NCBI GenBank assembly: GCA_965153355.1
Contig: OZ231127.1
Coordinates: 93,868,001-93,932,000, forward strand
Reading direction: 5' to 3'
Source of the DNA: Flaccisagitta enflata
Taxonomy: Eukaryota > Chaetognatha > Sagittoidea > Aphragmophora
Length of the DNA stretch: 64,000 bases
Numbering within the stretch: the first letter of the stretch is position 1; each line of letters starts with the position of its first letter. Positions 22,856-35,298 of the stretch are shown piece by piece. Made by a program: the position numbers and the translations under genes. The notes under the pieces are model-generated. The model ran no database searches. It had not been told where the DNA came from and worked only from the letters and a program-made list of their open reading frames with translations.

Positions 22856-23090
22856 AACGGCTACTACGCATTCAACAACCACCCAACAAAAAGCATCAAG
22901 CGAAATTCCATTCAGGAATTATGGAGGCATCATGAGAACGGAAAAAAGGAGGCATAAAAAAGATAAACTGTGATGATCATTCTGTCAAAGGCAGCATATA
23001 AATAGGCAGCACGTAAAAGATATAAGAGCTCTTAAGTGTCAAACGCGATTAATACCTAGACGTTTTGACCACTGAGATGTATGAGATGAC

Positions 23091-23560
<470 letters not shown>

Positions 23561-23639
23561 TATTTGGGCCCGGGGGACTATTTTTTGCTTTGACAAAATT
23601 GACAGCGGAACTGGCAAGCAGTTGCAGGCGTGAAAACGC

Positions 23640-24125
23640 AGCAAAAACACCGAGAGACGAACCGACCAAACAATCCACGCAACAGCCGACCAACTGACCA
23701 ACGAACCGACCAAACAATCCGCGCAACAACCCACGCAACCGACCATAGAAACGATATATAGAATGACCAACTGATCAATGCACTGACTGATCAACTGTTC
23801 AAACTGTTCGACCAACCGGCTGACTAAAAGACCTAACAACCTACACTGACCATTGACCAACCCATCATGACTGACCGAGACCATGTAAAGAATGACCAAC
23901 ACGCCAACTGATCAGCATGCTGACTGACCAACCATGCATGACGGCCAACCAACTGGCTAACCAAACCAACCTTACACAACCAACCAGCTGACCATGAAAT
24001 AAAGACACACTGAATGACCAGCAGAGGAAAATTAAGTAGCCAACTGATCAACCATACATCTAGTGGACCAACCAACCAACCAACCAACCAACCAACCAAC
24101 CAACCAACCAACCAACCAACTAGTC
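23640..24125. repeat. ACCAACCG/CAAC-rich degenerate repeat
   Basis: Dense CCAACTGACCAAC-type words end in a pure (CCAA)n run at 24070-24120. Confidence 0.85.
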
Positions 24126-24394
24126 AAATTGTCATCCACCCAACCAGCCAAAGTAGAAACAGGGTCGACTCCCCACTGAGCCTTAGCAGGAGAATAAATC
24201 GGTTCTGCGGGAGATTTAGTGATGGCATTGGTAACCTTTCCTGTCAGCAGGATTGCGACTATGTTTATGCCTTTGATGATTTGTTATTTTCTGCGTTATG
24301 GCCATTCGCTCAAAAGAAGCCATTCTTATGTTTACTTTTTGTCTCTCTTTCTTTCTTCCTTCTTTTTTTTTCTCCTCTTATCTTTCTTTCATCT

Positions 24395-24401
24395 CTTTCT
24401 C

Positions 24402-24457
<56 letters not shown>

Positions 24458-24688
24458 TCCTTCACTCTTTTTTTCTTACTTTCTCTCTTTCTTTCTTTTT
24501 TGTTTGTTTGTTTGTTTTTTTTTGTTTGTTTGTTTGTTAGTTTGTTTCTTTATTTGTTTATTTGTGTATTTTTTTGTTGTTTTTTTAAGTTATTTGTTTA
24601 TTTGGTTTTTTTTTTTTTGTTTTTTTTATCTTCTTATTTGTCTTTTTTTTTTTGTTTGTTTGTTTGTTTTGTCTTTCTTTCTTTCTTC

Positions 24689-24759
<71 letters not shown>

Positions 24760-24850
24760 TTCTTTTTTTTTCTCTTTTTTTTTCTTTTTTTTCTTTTTTT
24801 TTCTATTTTTTGTTTGTTTGTTTGTTGTGTCTTTCTTTCTTTCTTCCTTT
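24395..24850. repeat. (CTTT)n / (TTTG)n tract
   Basis: Two CTTT blocks (24400-24460, 24670-24760) and TTTG/TTTTTT blocks. It ends directly at a family D element (TTTTTGGGCAGCGGCCC). Confidence 0.93.
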
Positions 24851-24855
24851 TTGGG

Positions 24856-25512
24856 CAGCGGCCCGAAAAGGCCAATGTCCTGTAGGACAAGGGGGTGAAT
24901 TTCCTTACGTCCGTCCGTCCATCCGTCCGTACGTCCGTACGTCCCCCCGAAGCTTCTGAATTTTCAAATTCCCATTGAATAACATGGGAAAATGACAAAA
25001 TGCAAACATCCCATTGGATATCATGGGAAAATAACAAAATGCCAACTTCCCATTGAATAAGATGGGTAAATGACAAAATACAAACTTCCCATTGAATAAC
25101 AGGGGTAAATGGGAAAATACAAACTTCCCATTGAATAACGTGGAAAGATAGCAAAAAAAAAAGAAAAAGGCATATATCCCATCCGATAACATGGAAAATT
25201 AACAAAAAATGAAAAAATTGCAAAATTGCAATTAGATTACATGGAAAATTGATAAAAAATGAAATTCTCATTGAATAACATGGAAAATTAATTAAATATT
25301 GTAAAGAAATATATAACTCCCATTGAATATCATGGAAAATTACCCCAAAGGCCTGAAATTCGCCTTCTCAGGGCATAAGGAAATTCACCCCTGTGTCCTA
25401 CAGGACATCGGTCCTTTGGGGCCGCTGCCCTGCTCTCACTCCACTTCTTCAGCTGATCACTCCAAGCAGGGCATTGGGTACCGCTGACCATGTGCAATCC
25501 TTGGATGACTTA
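24856..25512. mobile_element. Family D element with 40-bp internal satellite
   Basis: Left GGGCAGCGGCCCGAAAAGGC and TGTCCTGTAGGACAAGGG. The interior repeats CCCATTGAATAACATGG about every 40 bp. Right end CCTGTGTCCTACAGGACA, TTTGGGGCCGCTGCCCTGC, then GGTACCGCTGACCATGTG. Confidence 0.8.
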
Positions 25513-25684
25513 TTTTCATTCTTTCTTTCTTTTTGTCTTCTTTTTTTACGATTTTTTTTTTAAACAGTACATAGCCTACACTACACCTACATGCGTAAGT
25601 CAGTCTATTTTTTGCGCAAGGGAAGGTTACAGTCTGTCTATCATACGGTCGGTTGATCGTTTGTCTGTCTGTCAGTCGAACTTC

Positions 25685-25859
<175 letters not shown>

Positions 25860-26024
25860 TTGCTTCTGATTCTTGGCAGTAACCCACGCAAACGTATATA
25901 TATATGCTCTTTAAGTTGGTGAGTGGTCCCATCAAAAGGGTTTAAGATTTGGCGGTTGTCAGCAAAAATACACACACTAGAAATATTTATACTCTTCCAA
26001 GGTCCTGATCTCCGTAAATGCATC

Positions 26025-26750
26025 GGCCACTCCACCGACCTCTCCATCGACCACTTCGCCGACCACTCCACCGACCACAACACCGACCACTCAACCGACC
26101 AATCAATTGAGCACGACACCGACTACATCACCGACTTCACCACCGACTACACCACTAAACACCTCACCAACCTCTCCATTAACCACTCCAAGAGCCAATC
26201 AATCAACCACTCCTTCGAACAATCTACCGACCACTTCACCAACCACTCCCCCAAGCACTTTACCGACCACAACACCGACCACTCCATTAACCACTTCACC
26301 GACCTCTCCATTAACCACTGCAGCAGCCAATCAATCAACCAGTGGCTGTCGCCAAACATGTGAATTGCAGGTGCAATTGACAACAAAAACAGAAATATTT
26401 AATTACTATAGAGGAAAAACGACATGTGGAAGAAGACCAACATAAGGGAAAGACGGCAAAAATGAAATAAAACCCATATAGGGGAAAGAAAACAAGTGAA
26501 ACATAACCTATCAAGCGGAAGAAAAAAAATAAAAAAGAAAAAAAAAATAAAAAAAGAAAAAAAATTGAAAAAATGTAACACTAGGTGATGTTAAAGTGAA
26601 TTGCTTAACGCAATTCACAACCACTCCTTCGAACAATCTACCGACCACTTCACCAACCACTTTAACAACCAGTGCAACAACCACAACACCGACCACAACA
26701 CCGACCACTTCACCCATCACAGCACCGACTACACCACCAGCAATAACCGT
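26025..26750. repeat. 12-bp ACCGACCACTCC minisatellite, two blocks
   Basis: 26025-26345 and 26615-26750. The words TCCTTCGAACAATCTACCGA and CCACTTCACCAACCACT occur in both blocks, so the second is a duplicated part of the first. An A-rich spacer (26520-26575) lies between. Open Thr/Pro/Ser frames come from the unit being a multiple of three. Confidence 0.88.
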
Positions 26751-26872
26751 TCTCAAGGCTGACCTTTCATAGTTTTATGCTCCGACTGCGTAATACTTAA
26801 TGCACAGCAATCATTTATATCATATGTGGGGGTTCTCGGTGGGCTGCTGTCGTTGTCATCTTTGGTTTTATA

Positions 26873-26917
26873 TTGTTGTTGTTGTTGTTGCTGTCGTTGT
26901 TGTTAATGTTGTTGTTC

Positions 26918-26978
<61 letters not shown>

Positions 26979-26989
26979 CGTTGTTGTCG

Positions 26990-27078
<89 letters not shown>

Positions 27079-27080
27079 GA
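26873..27080. repeat. (GTT)n microsatellite
   Basis: About 205 bp of GTT with a few GTC interruptions. Confidence 0.96.
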
Positions 27081-27159
27081 TGTTTTCATTGTTCTCATCT
27101 TTGACCTGGTTGTCGTCTTCCTCGTTATTGCCAGATATATGTCGACATATAAGTTATTT

Positions 27160-27210
27160 TTTTCAGTCGCGTGCTACGCGACTCTACACTGGGGGGGTCG
27201 GTAACAACGA
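27160..27210 (-). mobile_element. Family A hairpin-end fragment
   Basis: TTTCAGTCGCGTGCTACGCGACTCTACACTGG shows the terminal hairpin (GTCGCG/CGCGAC), but the body is missing. Confidence 0.55.
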
Positions 27211-27297
27211 ACTTTGGAAATGCCAGTCGGACATATGGCCAAAGTGTGCACAAAAACAATATATAAACACATGTGAAAGGAAAAAGGGGTAACACCA

Positions 27298-27418
27298 TAT
27301 CATTTACAGTCGTGCCACACCCTTATTTACATTATTATGAATAGGGAGAAGGAAGAGGAAGAGGAAGCTCCTATACTTTACTATGGGAAAGGTAGGGTTG
27401 GCACGACTGTAAATGATA
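27298..27418. mobile_element. Compact MITE U, about 120 bp
   Basis: ATCATTTACAGTCGTGCCAC at the left and TTGGCACGACTGTAAATGAT at the right, about 20 bp of near-perfect inverted ends around a GGAAGAGG core. Confidence 0.72.
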
Positions 27419-27440
27419 AAGTCTCATGAACTTTTCGTTT

Positions 27441-28077
27441 TGGGCAGCGGCCCCGAAGGGGCCGATGACCTATGCTTTCACACAGGAGAAATTTCTCCTT
27501 CTCCTCCTCCGTACCCCCCCCCCCCTTGAAGCCCAAATCCCAGCCTCGAGGCTCAAATCCCAGCCTCGAGGCTCAAATCCCAGCCTCGAGGCTCAAATTC
27601 CAGCCTCGAGGCTCAAATTCCAGCCTCGAGGCTCAAATCCCAGCCTCGAGGCTCAAATCCCAGCCTCGAGGCTCAAATCCCAGCCTCGAGGCTCAAATCC
27701 CAGCCTCGAGGCTCAAATCCCAGCCTCGAGGCTCAAATCCCAGCCTCAAGGCTCAAATCCCATCCTCGAGGCTCAAATCCCAGCCTCAAAGCTCAAATCC
27801 CAGCCTCAAAGCTCAAATCTCAACATTGAAGCTCAAATCCCATTCTCAAAGTTCTTATCCCAGCCTTGAAGTTCTAATCCCAGCCTCCACGCTGAAATCC
27901 CAGCCTCCAGGCCCTATCCCAGCATCCAGGCCCTGATTTCAGCCATGAGGTTCAAATAAAATCAGCATAGGTCATCGGCCCTTTCGGGGCCGCTGCCCCA
28001 CTTACCACCTCACACCCACATACTTTCACATAGGGGCAACGGGTACCGCTGACCATCTAACGCTTTTGCGACTATTA
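27441..28077. mobile_element. Family D element with 20-bp satellite
   Basis: GGGCAGCGGCCCCGAAGGGG and GATGACCTATGCTTTCACAC at the left. The interior is about 18 copies of GGCTCAAATCCCAGCCTCGA, the first eleven almost identical and the later ones diverging. Right end ATAGGTCATCGGCCCTTTCG, GGGCCGCTGCCCC, then GGTACCGCTGACCATCTAAC and GCTTTTGCGACTATT. Confidence 0.85.
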
Positions 28078-28144
28078 GTTATTAGGTTGATTTGTGATTG
28101 TGCATGGTCTGTTGATAAGTCCGATTGGCATTGCCAAAGTTGGT

Positions 28145-28922
28145 TGATACCGACCCCCCCACTCTACACCCCGCTATGTCAGTCCGTCGGTCGGTTGGTC
28201 CCCTTTTTGGGCAGCGGCCCCGAAGGGGTCGATGACCTATGCTTTCACACATATGGGGGATTTTCTCCTCCTCCTCCTTCTCCTCCTTCTTCTCCGTCCA
28301 CCCCCCTCAAATCCCAGTCCCGAGGCCCAAATTCCAGTCTCGAGGCCCAAATCCCAGTCTTGAGGCCCAAATCCCAGCCTCAAGGCCCAAATACTAGCCT
28401 CAAAGCCTAAATCCTAGCCTGGAGGCCCAGATTTCAGCCTTGAAGCCCAAATCTCAGCCTCACGGTCAAAATCTCAGCCAGGAGGCCCAGATCCCAACCT
28501 TGAGGCTCAAATCTGCCTCCAGGCTAGGATTTGAGCTTTGAGGCTAGGATTTGGGCCTTGAGGCTGGGATTTGGGCCTCAGACTGGGATTTGGGCCTCGA
28601 GACTGGAATTTGGGCCTCGGGACTGGGATTTTTGGGGGGTGGACGGAGAAGAAGGAGGAGAAGGAGGAGGAGGATAAAATCCCATATGTGTGGCATAGGT
28701 CATCGGCCCCGAAAAGGGCCGCTGCTCCCCCTCAACTCAACACAACCAACTTAGGCAGGGCTCGGGTACCGCTGACCATCTAACGCTTTTGCGACTATTA
28801 CTTTTTAGGCGTTTTTGAGCTTTTTGAGCACACGGCTCCTGCCCAGATGACCCAGTGACCTTCTCAAGCACTGCTGCTGCCCACCCGCACGCGACTAGGA
28901 TAGCCGTGTATCCGGCCTTGTT
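28145..28922 (-). mobile_element. Family A element interrupted by family D
   Basis: The left part ACTCTACACCCCGCTATGTC and GTCGGTCGGTTGGTC is parted from the right part (GTTTTTGAGCTTTTTGAGCA ... GTGTATCCGGCCTTGTTTT, 28802-28922) by a family D element. CTTTTT occurs on both sides of the insert, a likely 6-bp target-site duplication. Confidence 0.75.
28209..28800. mobile_element. Family D element nested in A
   Basis: GGGCAGCGGCCCCGAAGGGG at the left. The internal satellite reverses orientation near 28515 (AGGCCCAAATCCCAGTCT, then GGGATTTGGGCCTCAGAC), forming a large palindrome. Right end GGTACCGCTGACCATCTAAC and CGCTTTTGCGACTATTA. Confidence 0.8.
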
Positions 28923-29480
28923 TTCTATCCATAAGTGATTTTTGTTGTATTGCATTGGCAGCCACCAGTAATCTTATGAGGATATATTTCTCTCTGCTTG
29001 AAGTCTCGATTTTGCAATCTGCGGCTTTCGTTATTCCATCATTTTCTGGCCGGAGTCATAAAACGTTCAATTTCGTCTCATAGCAAATAACAAAATCCAT
29101 AAAAACCAGATGATGACGAATATCACGCCAAACAACACTAACATCTACATCATCAGAGATAGTCCGTCCCGTGTTTTGGGGCGTGTCAAAACGGCCATTT
29201 ATGAAGCTTGTGACACAAAAAATGTGTCATTAACCCATGAAAAATATCGTTATGACACGGCTATTAAGCACCGTTACAAAACGATCTTTTTTTGGTGTTA
29301 CAACACTTATGGCATGCCGCAGTTTTGAAACACTGTTTTGGGGGCTTTATACACGCGTTTCATACAGCTGGCATACCGATGCTAAAAAACTAAATGTAGC
29401 TACTATTTTCTTGTGTCAAGAGGCCCACTTTTTGCGTTTCTGAAACGCATAAATGTTAAGTTATATAACGACAGCATTTA

Positions 29481-29722
29481 GTGTTTCAGAAACGGCCTTT
29501 TTGGCGTTTCAGAAACGGCCTTTTTGGCGTTTCAGAAACGGCCTTTTTGGCGTTTCAGAAACGGCCTTTTTGGCGTTTCAGAAACGCCATTTTTGGCGTT
29601 TCAGAAATGCCATTTTTGACGTTTCAGAAACGCCATTTTTGGCAATTTAGAAACGCCATTTTTGGCATTTCAGAAACGCCATTTTTGGCATTTCAGAAAC
29701 GCCATTTTTGGCGTTTCATAAA
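29481..29722. repeat. 23-bp palindrome-bearing tandem repeat, about 11 copies
   Basis: Unit GGCCTTTTTGGCGTTTCAGA plus AAC. GTTTCAGAAAC inside it is an 11-bp inverted repeat. The first copies have GGCC, later ones GCCA. Related GTTTCAGAAAC words also lie in flanking sequence (29395-29460). Confidence 0.9.
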
Positions 29723-29754
29723 CACTACAAGGTGAAGGAATGAAACACCACTTA

Positions 29755-30102
29755 TACCGTATTTTCTCTAATTAGCGCCCCGGGCGCTTTTGAAATTGGA
29801 ATGAAAATATTGTTATTTTACTCTCAAATTAGCGTCACCTTATGATTCATAAACATTCTCTTTTCCAATGTTTCTTAGAATGAATGCTATTTGAGATATC
29901 AGAAATGTGATTTTAAATGTATCAGAGTGATATTTTTTGCTTGTTTTCTAATCAATTCCTGATAATAGACACTGAAATAAGCAAATTCATTTCTCTTTCA
30001 ATGGTTATTCACTTCTTCATCTTTCCTCAAATCATTGTTTGAGAGTAAAAAGAGGGGGGGGCGTTAATTGGAGGGGGGGCGATAAATGGAAAAAATACGG
30101 TA
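29755..30102. mobile_element. MITE N, TACCGTATTTT ends
   Basis: TACCGTATTTTCTCTAATTA GCGCCCC at the left; GGGGGGGCGATAAATGG and AAAAAATACGGTA at the right. Inverted ends of about 27 bp with TA at both tips suggest a Tc1/mariner-type element. Confidence 0.78.
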
Positions 30103-30199
30103 AGCGTTTGGAAAACACAAAAAAAGATTGTTTTTGAAGCGCTCATTCTTATTGTAAAGGAAATGATTTTTTTTTGACCAGAAAAGATAAAACAAAGCC

Positions 30200-30538
30200 A
30201 ATACCAGTCCCTGACGGGTGGGCAGGAAATGCTTGTTTTCTCCACTTGTTCACACAGACTCACAGACAGATGGATGGACAAAGCCTCTTATAGAGAAGCC
30301 AATCCGCAACTAACAAGGCCAAATACAGGGCGACCCCTGTCGCGTCAGGTGGCCAGGGGCCATAATTGAGGTCAGGGGAGCATTTGGGCAGGAGCGGCAT
30401 GCCCAAAAACCTCATAAATGCTGAAAAGTAAAGTGTGATAGACGGACCAATGGATGAATGGATGGATGGATGGATGGATGGATGGATGGACGGACCGACA
30501 AAGTGGGGTGTAGAGTCGCGTTGCACGCGACTGAAAAC
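30200..30538 (+). mobile_element. Family B fragment followed by family A element
   Basis: The B part ends CTTATAGAGAAGCCAATCCG CAACTAAC (damaged hairpin) at about 30315. The A copy runs from AACAAGGCCAAATACAGGGC to GTAGAGTCGCGTTGCACGCG ACTGAAAAC with a (GGAT)n tract. Confidence 0.7.
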
Positions 30539-30587
30539 GACTAGCATACTAAAGCGGAGGAATGCAATGGATCCTTATTTTGCTTAA

Positions 30588-30955
30588 GAACAAGGCCAGA
30601 GACATGGCTACCTAGTTGCTGCCGGTGGGCAGGGGCAGCGATGAACAAGTCATCCAAGGATTGCACATGGTCAGCGGTGCCCGATGCCACGCTTGGAGTG
30701 ATCAGCTGATGAAGTAGAGTTAGAGCAAGGCAGCGGCCCCGAAGGGCCGATGTCTTGTGGACCAACGGACCAACGGACCAACGGACCAACGAACCAACGG
30801 ACCAACGGACCAATGGACTAATGGACCAATGGACCAACAGACCAACGGACTAACGGTCTAACGGACCAACGGACCAACAGACCAACAGACCAACGGACAA
30901 ACGGACCAACAGATGAATAAAGCCTCTCATAGAGTTGCATGTCCGCAACTAAAAA
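30588..30955 (+). mobile_element. Family B element containing a family D fragment
   Basis: Starts AACAAGGCCAGAGACATGGC. At 30643-30760 it carries a D-type segment (GGATTGCACATGGTCAGCGG ... GGCAGCGGCCCCGAAGGGCC). Then comes a (GGACCAAC)n tract, ending TAGAGTTGCATGTCCGCAAC TAAAAA. Confidence 0.68.
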
Positions 30956-30982
30956 GACGCTCTGCTGTGGAAGTCCAGATAA

Positions 30983-31131
30983 AACAAGGCTGGATACACG
31001 GCAATACATTCGCGGACGATTTGGCAAGAGCACTAATGCAAAAACCGATCGCAATTCAGAAATGTGACGGACCGATGGACGGACCGACCGAAAGGGCAAG
31101 GTGTAGAGTCGCGTGTCCGCGACTAAAAATG
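30983..31131 (+). mobile_element. Family A element, short form
   Basis: AACAAGGCTGGATACACGGC to GTAGAGTCGCGTGTCCGCGA CTAAAAA. Body matches 43525-43695. Confidence 0.78.
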
Positions 31132-31221
31132 CTGCTGTAAATCTTTTGAATGAAAAACTTTGATTTTTTGTTTTCTTAGAAAAATGAATTGATTTTTTTT
31201 GTTAGCTCTATCTTTACTCAT

Positions 31222-31412
31222 TTTTTTTAGTCGCCTGATACGCGACTCTACAACCCGCTTTGTCGCTCCGTCCATCTGTCCGTTGGTCCGTTGGTCCGTC
31301 GCCTGTCACACTTTACTTTTTTTTGTTTTTGCGGTTTTTGGCCTCACTGCTCCTGCCCAAATGATGAAGCGACCTCAAATATGGCCCCTGCCCACCCGCA
31401 TGCGACTTAAGT
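31222..31412 (-). mobile_element. Family A element, reverse orientation
   Basis: TTAGTCGCCTGATACGCGAC at the left with one mismatch in the stem; CTGCCCACCCGCATGCGACT near the right. Confidence 0.7.
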
Positions 31413-31487
31413 AGTAGAGTGGGCTCAATTTGGGCATTCGAATGAAAAATAATTTCCAAGCACGTTTCATGTTCCATTTGTATATCA

Positions 31488-31682
31488 AGAGCCAAATCTC
31501 TTTGGAAAATCGATTTGGACTTGATCTAGGCACTCTGTCATCAATGCTGTAGTTGCATAGAATTACTACGGAAGAAATTTCTCTCCTAACTCCAGCAATC
31601 AATTCTCTACAGCTACAGCATTGATGACGGAGTGTCTAGATCAAGCCCAAATCGATTTTCCAAAGAGATTGGGCTCTTAACA
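31488..31682. mobile_element. Foldback element G, arms about 70 bp
   Basis: CTTTGGAAAATCGATTTGGA and CACTCTGTCATCAATGCTGT recur in reverse complement at 31610-31680. The loop is about 55 bp. Confidence 0.7.
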
Positions 31683-31713
31683 TGCAAAATTCGTTTGTTC
31701 GTCCATCCATTTG

Positions 31714-32279
31714 TACAGTAGATCTCGTCTAGACTTGAGATAACGGGGGCAAGCATTGTGGAAAGACGAATGAAGGCAGGGGAGCAATATTTGGATCATA
31801 GACTAATCAAAGGATGATTAATTCCCCATGATAGCTGGTTGCCATGGAAACACATTTCCATGTATTCTCGCTAAAGTATCAATATTTTGAGAGATTTTTT
31901 TAGGGAACATTGCTTAAATAAAATTTGCTACAACTTTCCCACAGTATGTTCTGTAAGAATGTCGCTCGTTTGGCCGTTGCTAGGGAGCGTATCCATGTGT
32001 GACAACCCCTAGCAACCGCTAAACGAGCGACATTCTTACAGAACATACTGTGGGAAAGTTGTAGCAAATTTTATTTTAAGCAATGTTCCCTAAAAAAATC
32101 TCTCAAAATATTGATACTTTAGCGAGAATACATGGAAATGTGTTTCCATGGCAACCAGCTATCATGGGCAATAAAGCATCCCGTTATTAGTCTATGTTTG
32201 AAATATCACTCCCCTTGCTTTATTTGTTTTCCTTCAATACTTGCCCCCGTTATCTCAAGTCTAGACGAGATCTACTGTA
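31714..32279. mobile_element. Foldback element E, full length
   Basis: Almost perfect palindrome of about 566 bp. TACAGTAGATCTCGTCTAGA at the left and CTAGACGAGATCTACTGTA at the right, with mirrored internal words (GTTGCCATGGAAACACATTT, AGTATGTTCTGTAAGAATGT) and a centre near 31990. Flanking TA fits Tc1/mariner/pogo-like ends. No ORF, so non-autonomous. A truncated copy lies at 5498-5898. Confidence 0.85.
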
Positions 32280-32389
32280 TGTTTGTAACCCCAGGCCTTC
32301 TCAGGCCTGAAATCTGCTAACTAACACTTACATCCATGTACAACATCACGCGAACCAACATTTACATTGCCTACAGCAGCTAAAATGGC

Positions 32390-32502
<113 letters not shown>

Positions 32503-32911
32503 CAAAAAGAATCATTACATTCATAAACAACCAAATCTTGCTTATGCTCTTCATGAATAACCTAAATCAAATCATGATACAATTTGTATAATAGCGAAAA
32601 GTCAAAACCGAAAGAAGCGCCGTTTTGAAGACAAGATGGTTCTCGGTTATTGGGGAAGAAGATTCGTTATCAGATCTATCATCAAATGATTATGGCCAAA
32701 CATCTTTTTCATCCCCGTTTTTCGGCGTCTTTTTAGTGAGGGGGGGGGGGATTACAACCATGAGAGTGGCGCGCCCCAGATGGTCAACCAATTTCAGGCA
32801 ATTTCTCTTTTTATTACAATAACGTTAAGATTGATGGTTTCGCGATTCCATTACAGAAAGATGTCAACGCAGCCGCGACAACCGTTCTCAAGTGATCCTT
32901 CTTTACGGTTG

Positions 32912-33383
<472 letters not shown>

Positions 33384-33892
33384 CGATTCCATTTAAGAGA
33401 TCTTTTATGCGTTTGTCGCAAAGCCAGTGAACAGTGACAATTCAATTTTGCGTACAAGAGGATGGGGGTGTTACTTTTAGGGGGTGAAGGGTTTATATTC
33501 ACGAGATTCTATGCTGCCCCCGTTTTGTCTCGTACTAGGTGATGGATTGCCTCACAAAGATTTTCATGACTTAAAAGTTTGAAAATGTCTTTGTTATTTT
33601 CGTTGAGACATGGAAAAAGGTTTTTTTTTTCTGAAGAAGAATAAGGAATAAAGAAAAATCAGGAAGAATATATACTCGGTCGCGACAGAATAGTAACAAA
33701 ACACTCTCAGAGATTCACCATAAATTCTAAATCTATTTTCATTTAACTCTATGTCAATCAGTCGGTCAGACTGGTCAGTCGATTGCTTCATCTGTCTATC
33801 CATTTCACGCTGGATTTTAGTATAACCACCCCTGCCCAAATCCTCGACTGCCTTTCCCGCACACGACTGAAACAGCCTTGTTACTGGCTTTT

Positions 33893-34098
33893 TTTTGTTG
33901 CGGACACACATCGGTATGAGAGGCTTTGTCCGTCCGTCTGTCTGTCCATCCCTGGACACGAGTCGAAAAGTTGTAGAATGATCATTATAGTTGGATATCG
34001 TGTAGGCCTGTGTGTGTGGGAGGGGGTGTAGGATATGGATGGGAGTTGTACGCCCCTGCCCAACCATCCGCAACGATATTGTGACCCCGCGTCACTTG

Positions 34099-34101
<3 letters not shown>
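33893..34101 (-). mobile_element. Family B element, reverse orientation
   Basis: GTTGCGGACACACATCGGTA at the left (hairpin altered), then GTCCGTCCGTCTGTCTGTCC. The right end is CGCAACGATATTGTGACCCC GCGTCAC. Confidence 0.72.
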
Positions 34102-34130
<29 letters not shown>

Positions 34131-34439
34131 TGGTCTGCTTTCTTTCGCTGAAATCTGCCATTAAGGTCTGAGCTTTGAGTACTAAACATTAATGCGAGGA
34201 AAGTGATTCAACGCAAAATTTTTTAAGAGCCGTTTCCTCACTTCTTTCATCTCAACATTGTTGATCTTCAAGATTTGCGTCCGTCCATGTGTGTCCGTCT
34301 TTCGTCTATCCATTCATGTGTTCGTCATTTGCCTATTTGTTTATCAGTCATTTGTCATTCAAGCTGTGCTCCTTATTTATGAAAGTGAGTTGATCACCAA
34401 CCCACATCCAGACCAATAAATAAAATCTGCCTCCTTTAC

Positions 34440-34940
34440 AGATAGGGTCGCACATAGTCAGCGGTACCCGATGCCCTGCTGGGAGTGATGCAGTAGAGAA
34501 GTGGAGTGAGCGCAGGGAAGTGGCCCAAAAGGGCCAATGTCCTGTAGAACACAGGGGGGGAATTTCCAGACGTCCTGAGAGGGCATATTTCAGGCCTTAG
34601 ATGACTGATTTAGGCCTTTTGAAGGCATACTTGAGAGCTGAAGGGCAGAACTAAGGCTTGGAGAGCAGATTTGAGGTATGGAGGGCGAATCTGAGGCACG
34701 GAGGGCTGATATGATGCTAAGATGTGTGATTGACTGTCTGGAGGGCAGATATGAGGTGTGGAGGGCAGATTTGAGGCATAGGGGACTGGAGGGCTAAATT
34801 GAAGCATGAGAGGACTAATTTGAGGCCTTGATGGTCAACGGGGGGGTGGGAACCGGACAGAGGGACGGAAGGACAGACGGCTGGAAATTCCCCCCTGTGT
34901 TCTACAGGACATTAGCCCTGTGGTGCCGCTGCCCAAAAAA
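34440..34940. mobile_element. Family D element
   Basis: GGTCGCACATAGTCAGCGGT and ACCCGATGCCCTGCTGGG at the left, with a GGAGGGCAGATTTGAGG satellite inside. Right end CCTGTGTTCTACAGGACA and GTGCCGCTGCCC. Confidence 0.8.
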
Positions 34941-35072
34941 GTATTTAAGATATGATTGCCAAATTCAGACGACCTCTGCTGTATTCAAACAAGTCTCTCA
35001 TACTCTTCTGCCTTTATAAATGTATAAAGTTATGAATGAATAATTCGATTCCTTTTAATTTTTTGTATTCAG

Positions 35073-35177
35073 ATTGCCTCGCTTTCCTTCAATGGACTGA
35101 AGCAGCTGAAGGCGCTTTACTTGCAGTTCAACTTCATCTCGGTCATTCCAGAGAAAACCTTCGTCACGCTAGACCAG
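35073..35177 (+). CDS. LRR protein, exon 4
   Basis: 105 bp, 35 codons, phase 0 at both ends. Acceptor TTTTGTATTCAG, donor GTAAGG. It reads IASLSFNGLKQLKALYLQFN and then FISVIPEKTFVTLDQ. The first eleven residues complete the LRR opened in exon 3, and the remaining 24 form one whole repeat. A second donor copy follows 41 bp downstream. Confidence 0.9.
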
Positions 35178-35225
35178 GTAAGGTGATGTTAGAAGTAATA
35201 CGAGTGACGCTTGACCAGGTACTTT
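35178..35225 (+). repeat. Duplicated exon 4 donor, 41 bp apart
   Basis: GTCACGCTAGACCAG|GTAAGG and GTGACGCTTGACCAG|GTACTT. Choosing the second donor would lengthen exon 4 by 41 bases and shift the frame. The first matches the donor consensus better. Confidence 0.72.
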
Positions 35226-35298
35226 ATAGGTTTAGTGTTATGGAGAAGGAGTAAAAGAAGGGTGATACTCAGCAGTGACGATAAGTACAGATGCTCAT

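Noticed and set aside
27426-27936. Open frames reading PRGSNPSLEAQIPASRLKSQ
   Set aside because: Created by the 20-bp satellite inside a family D element (three units make 60 bp); also at 52000-52314 and 59424-59949.
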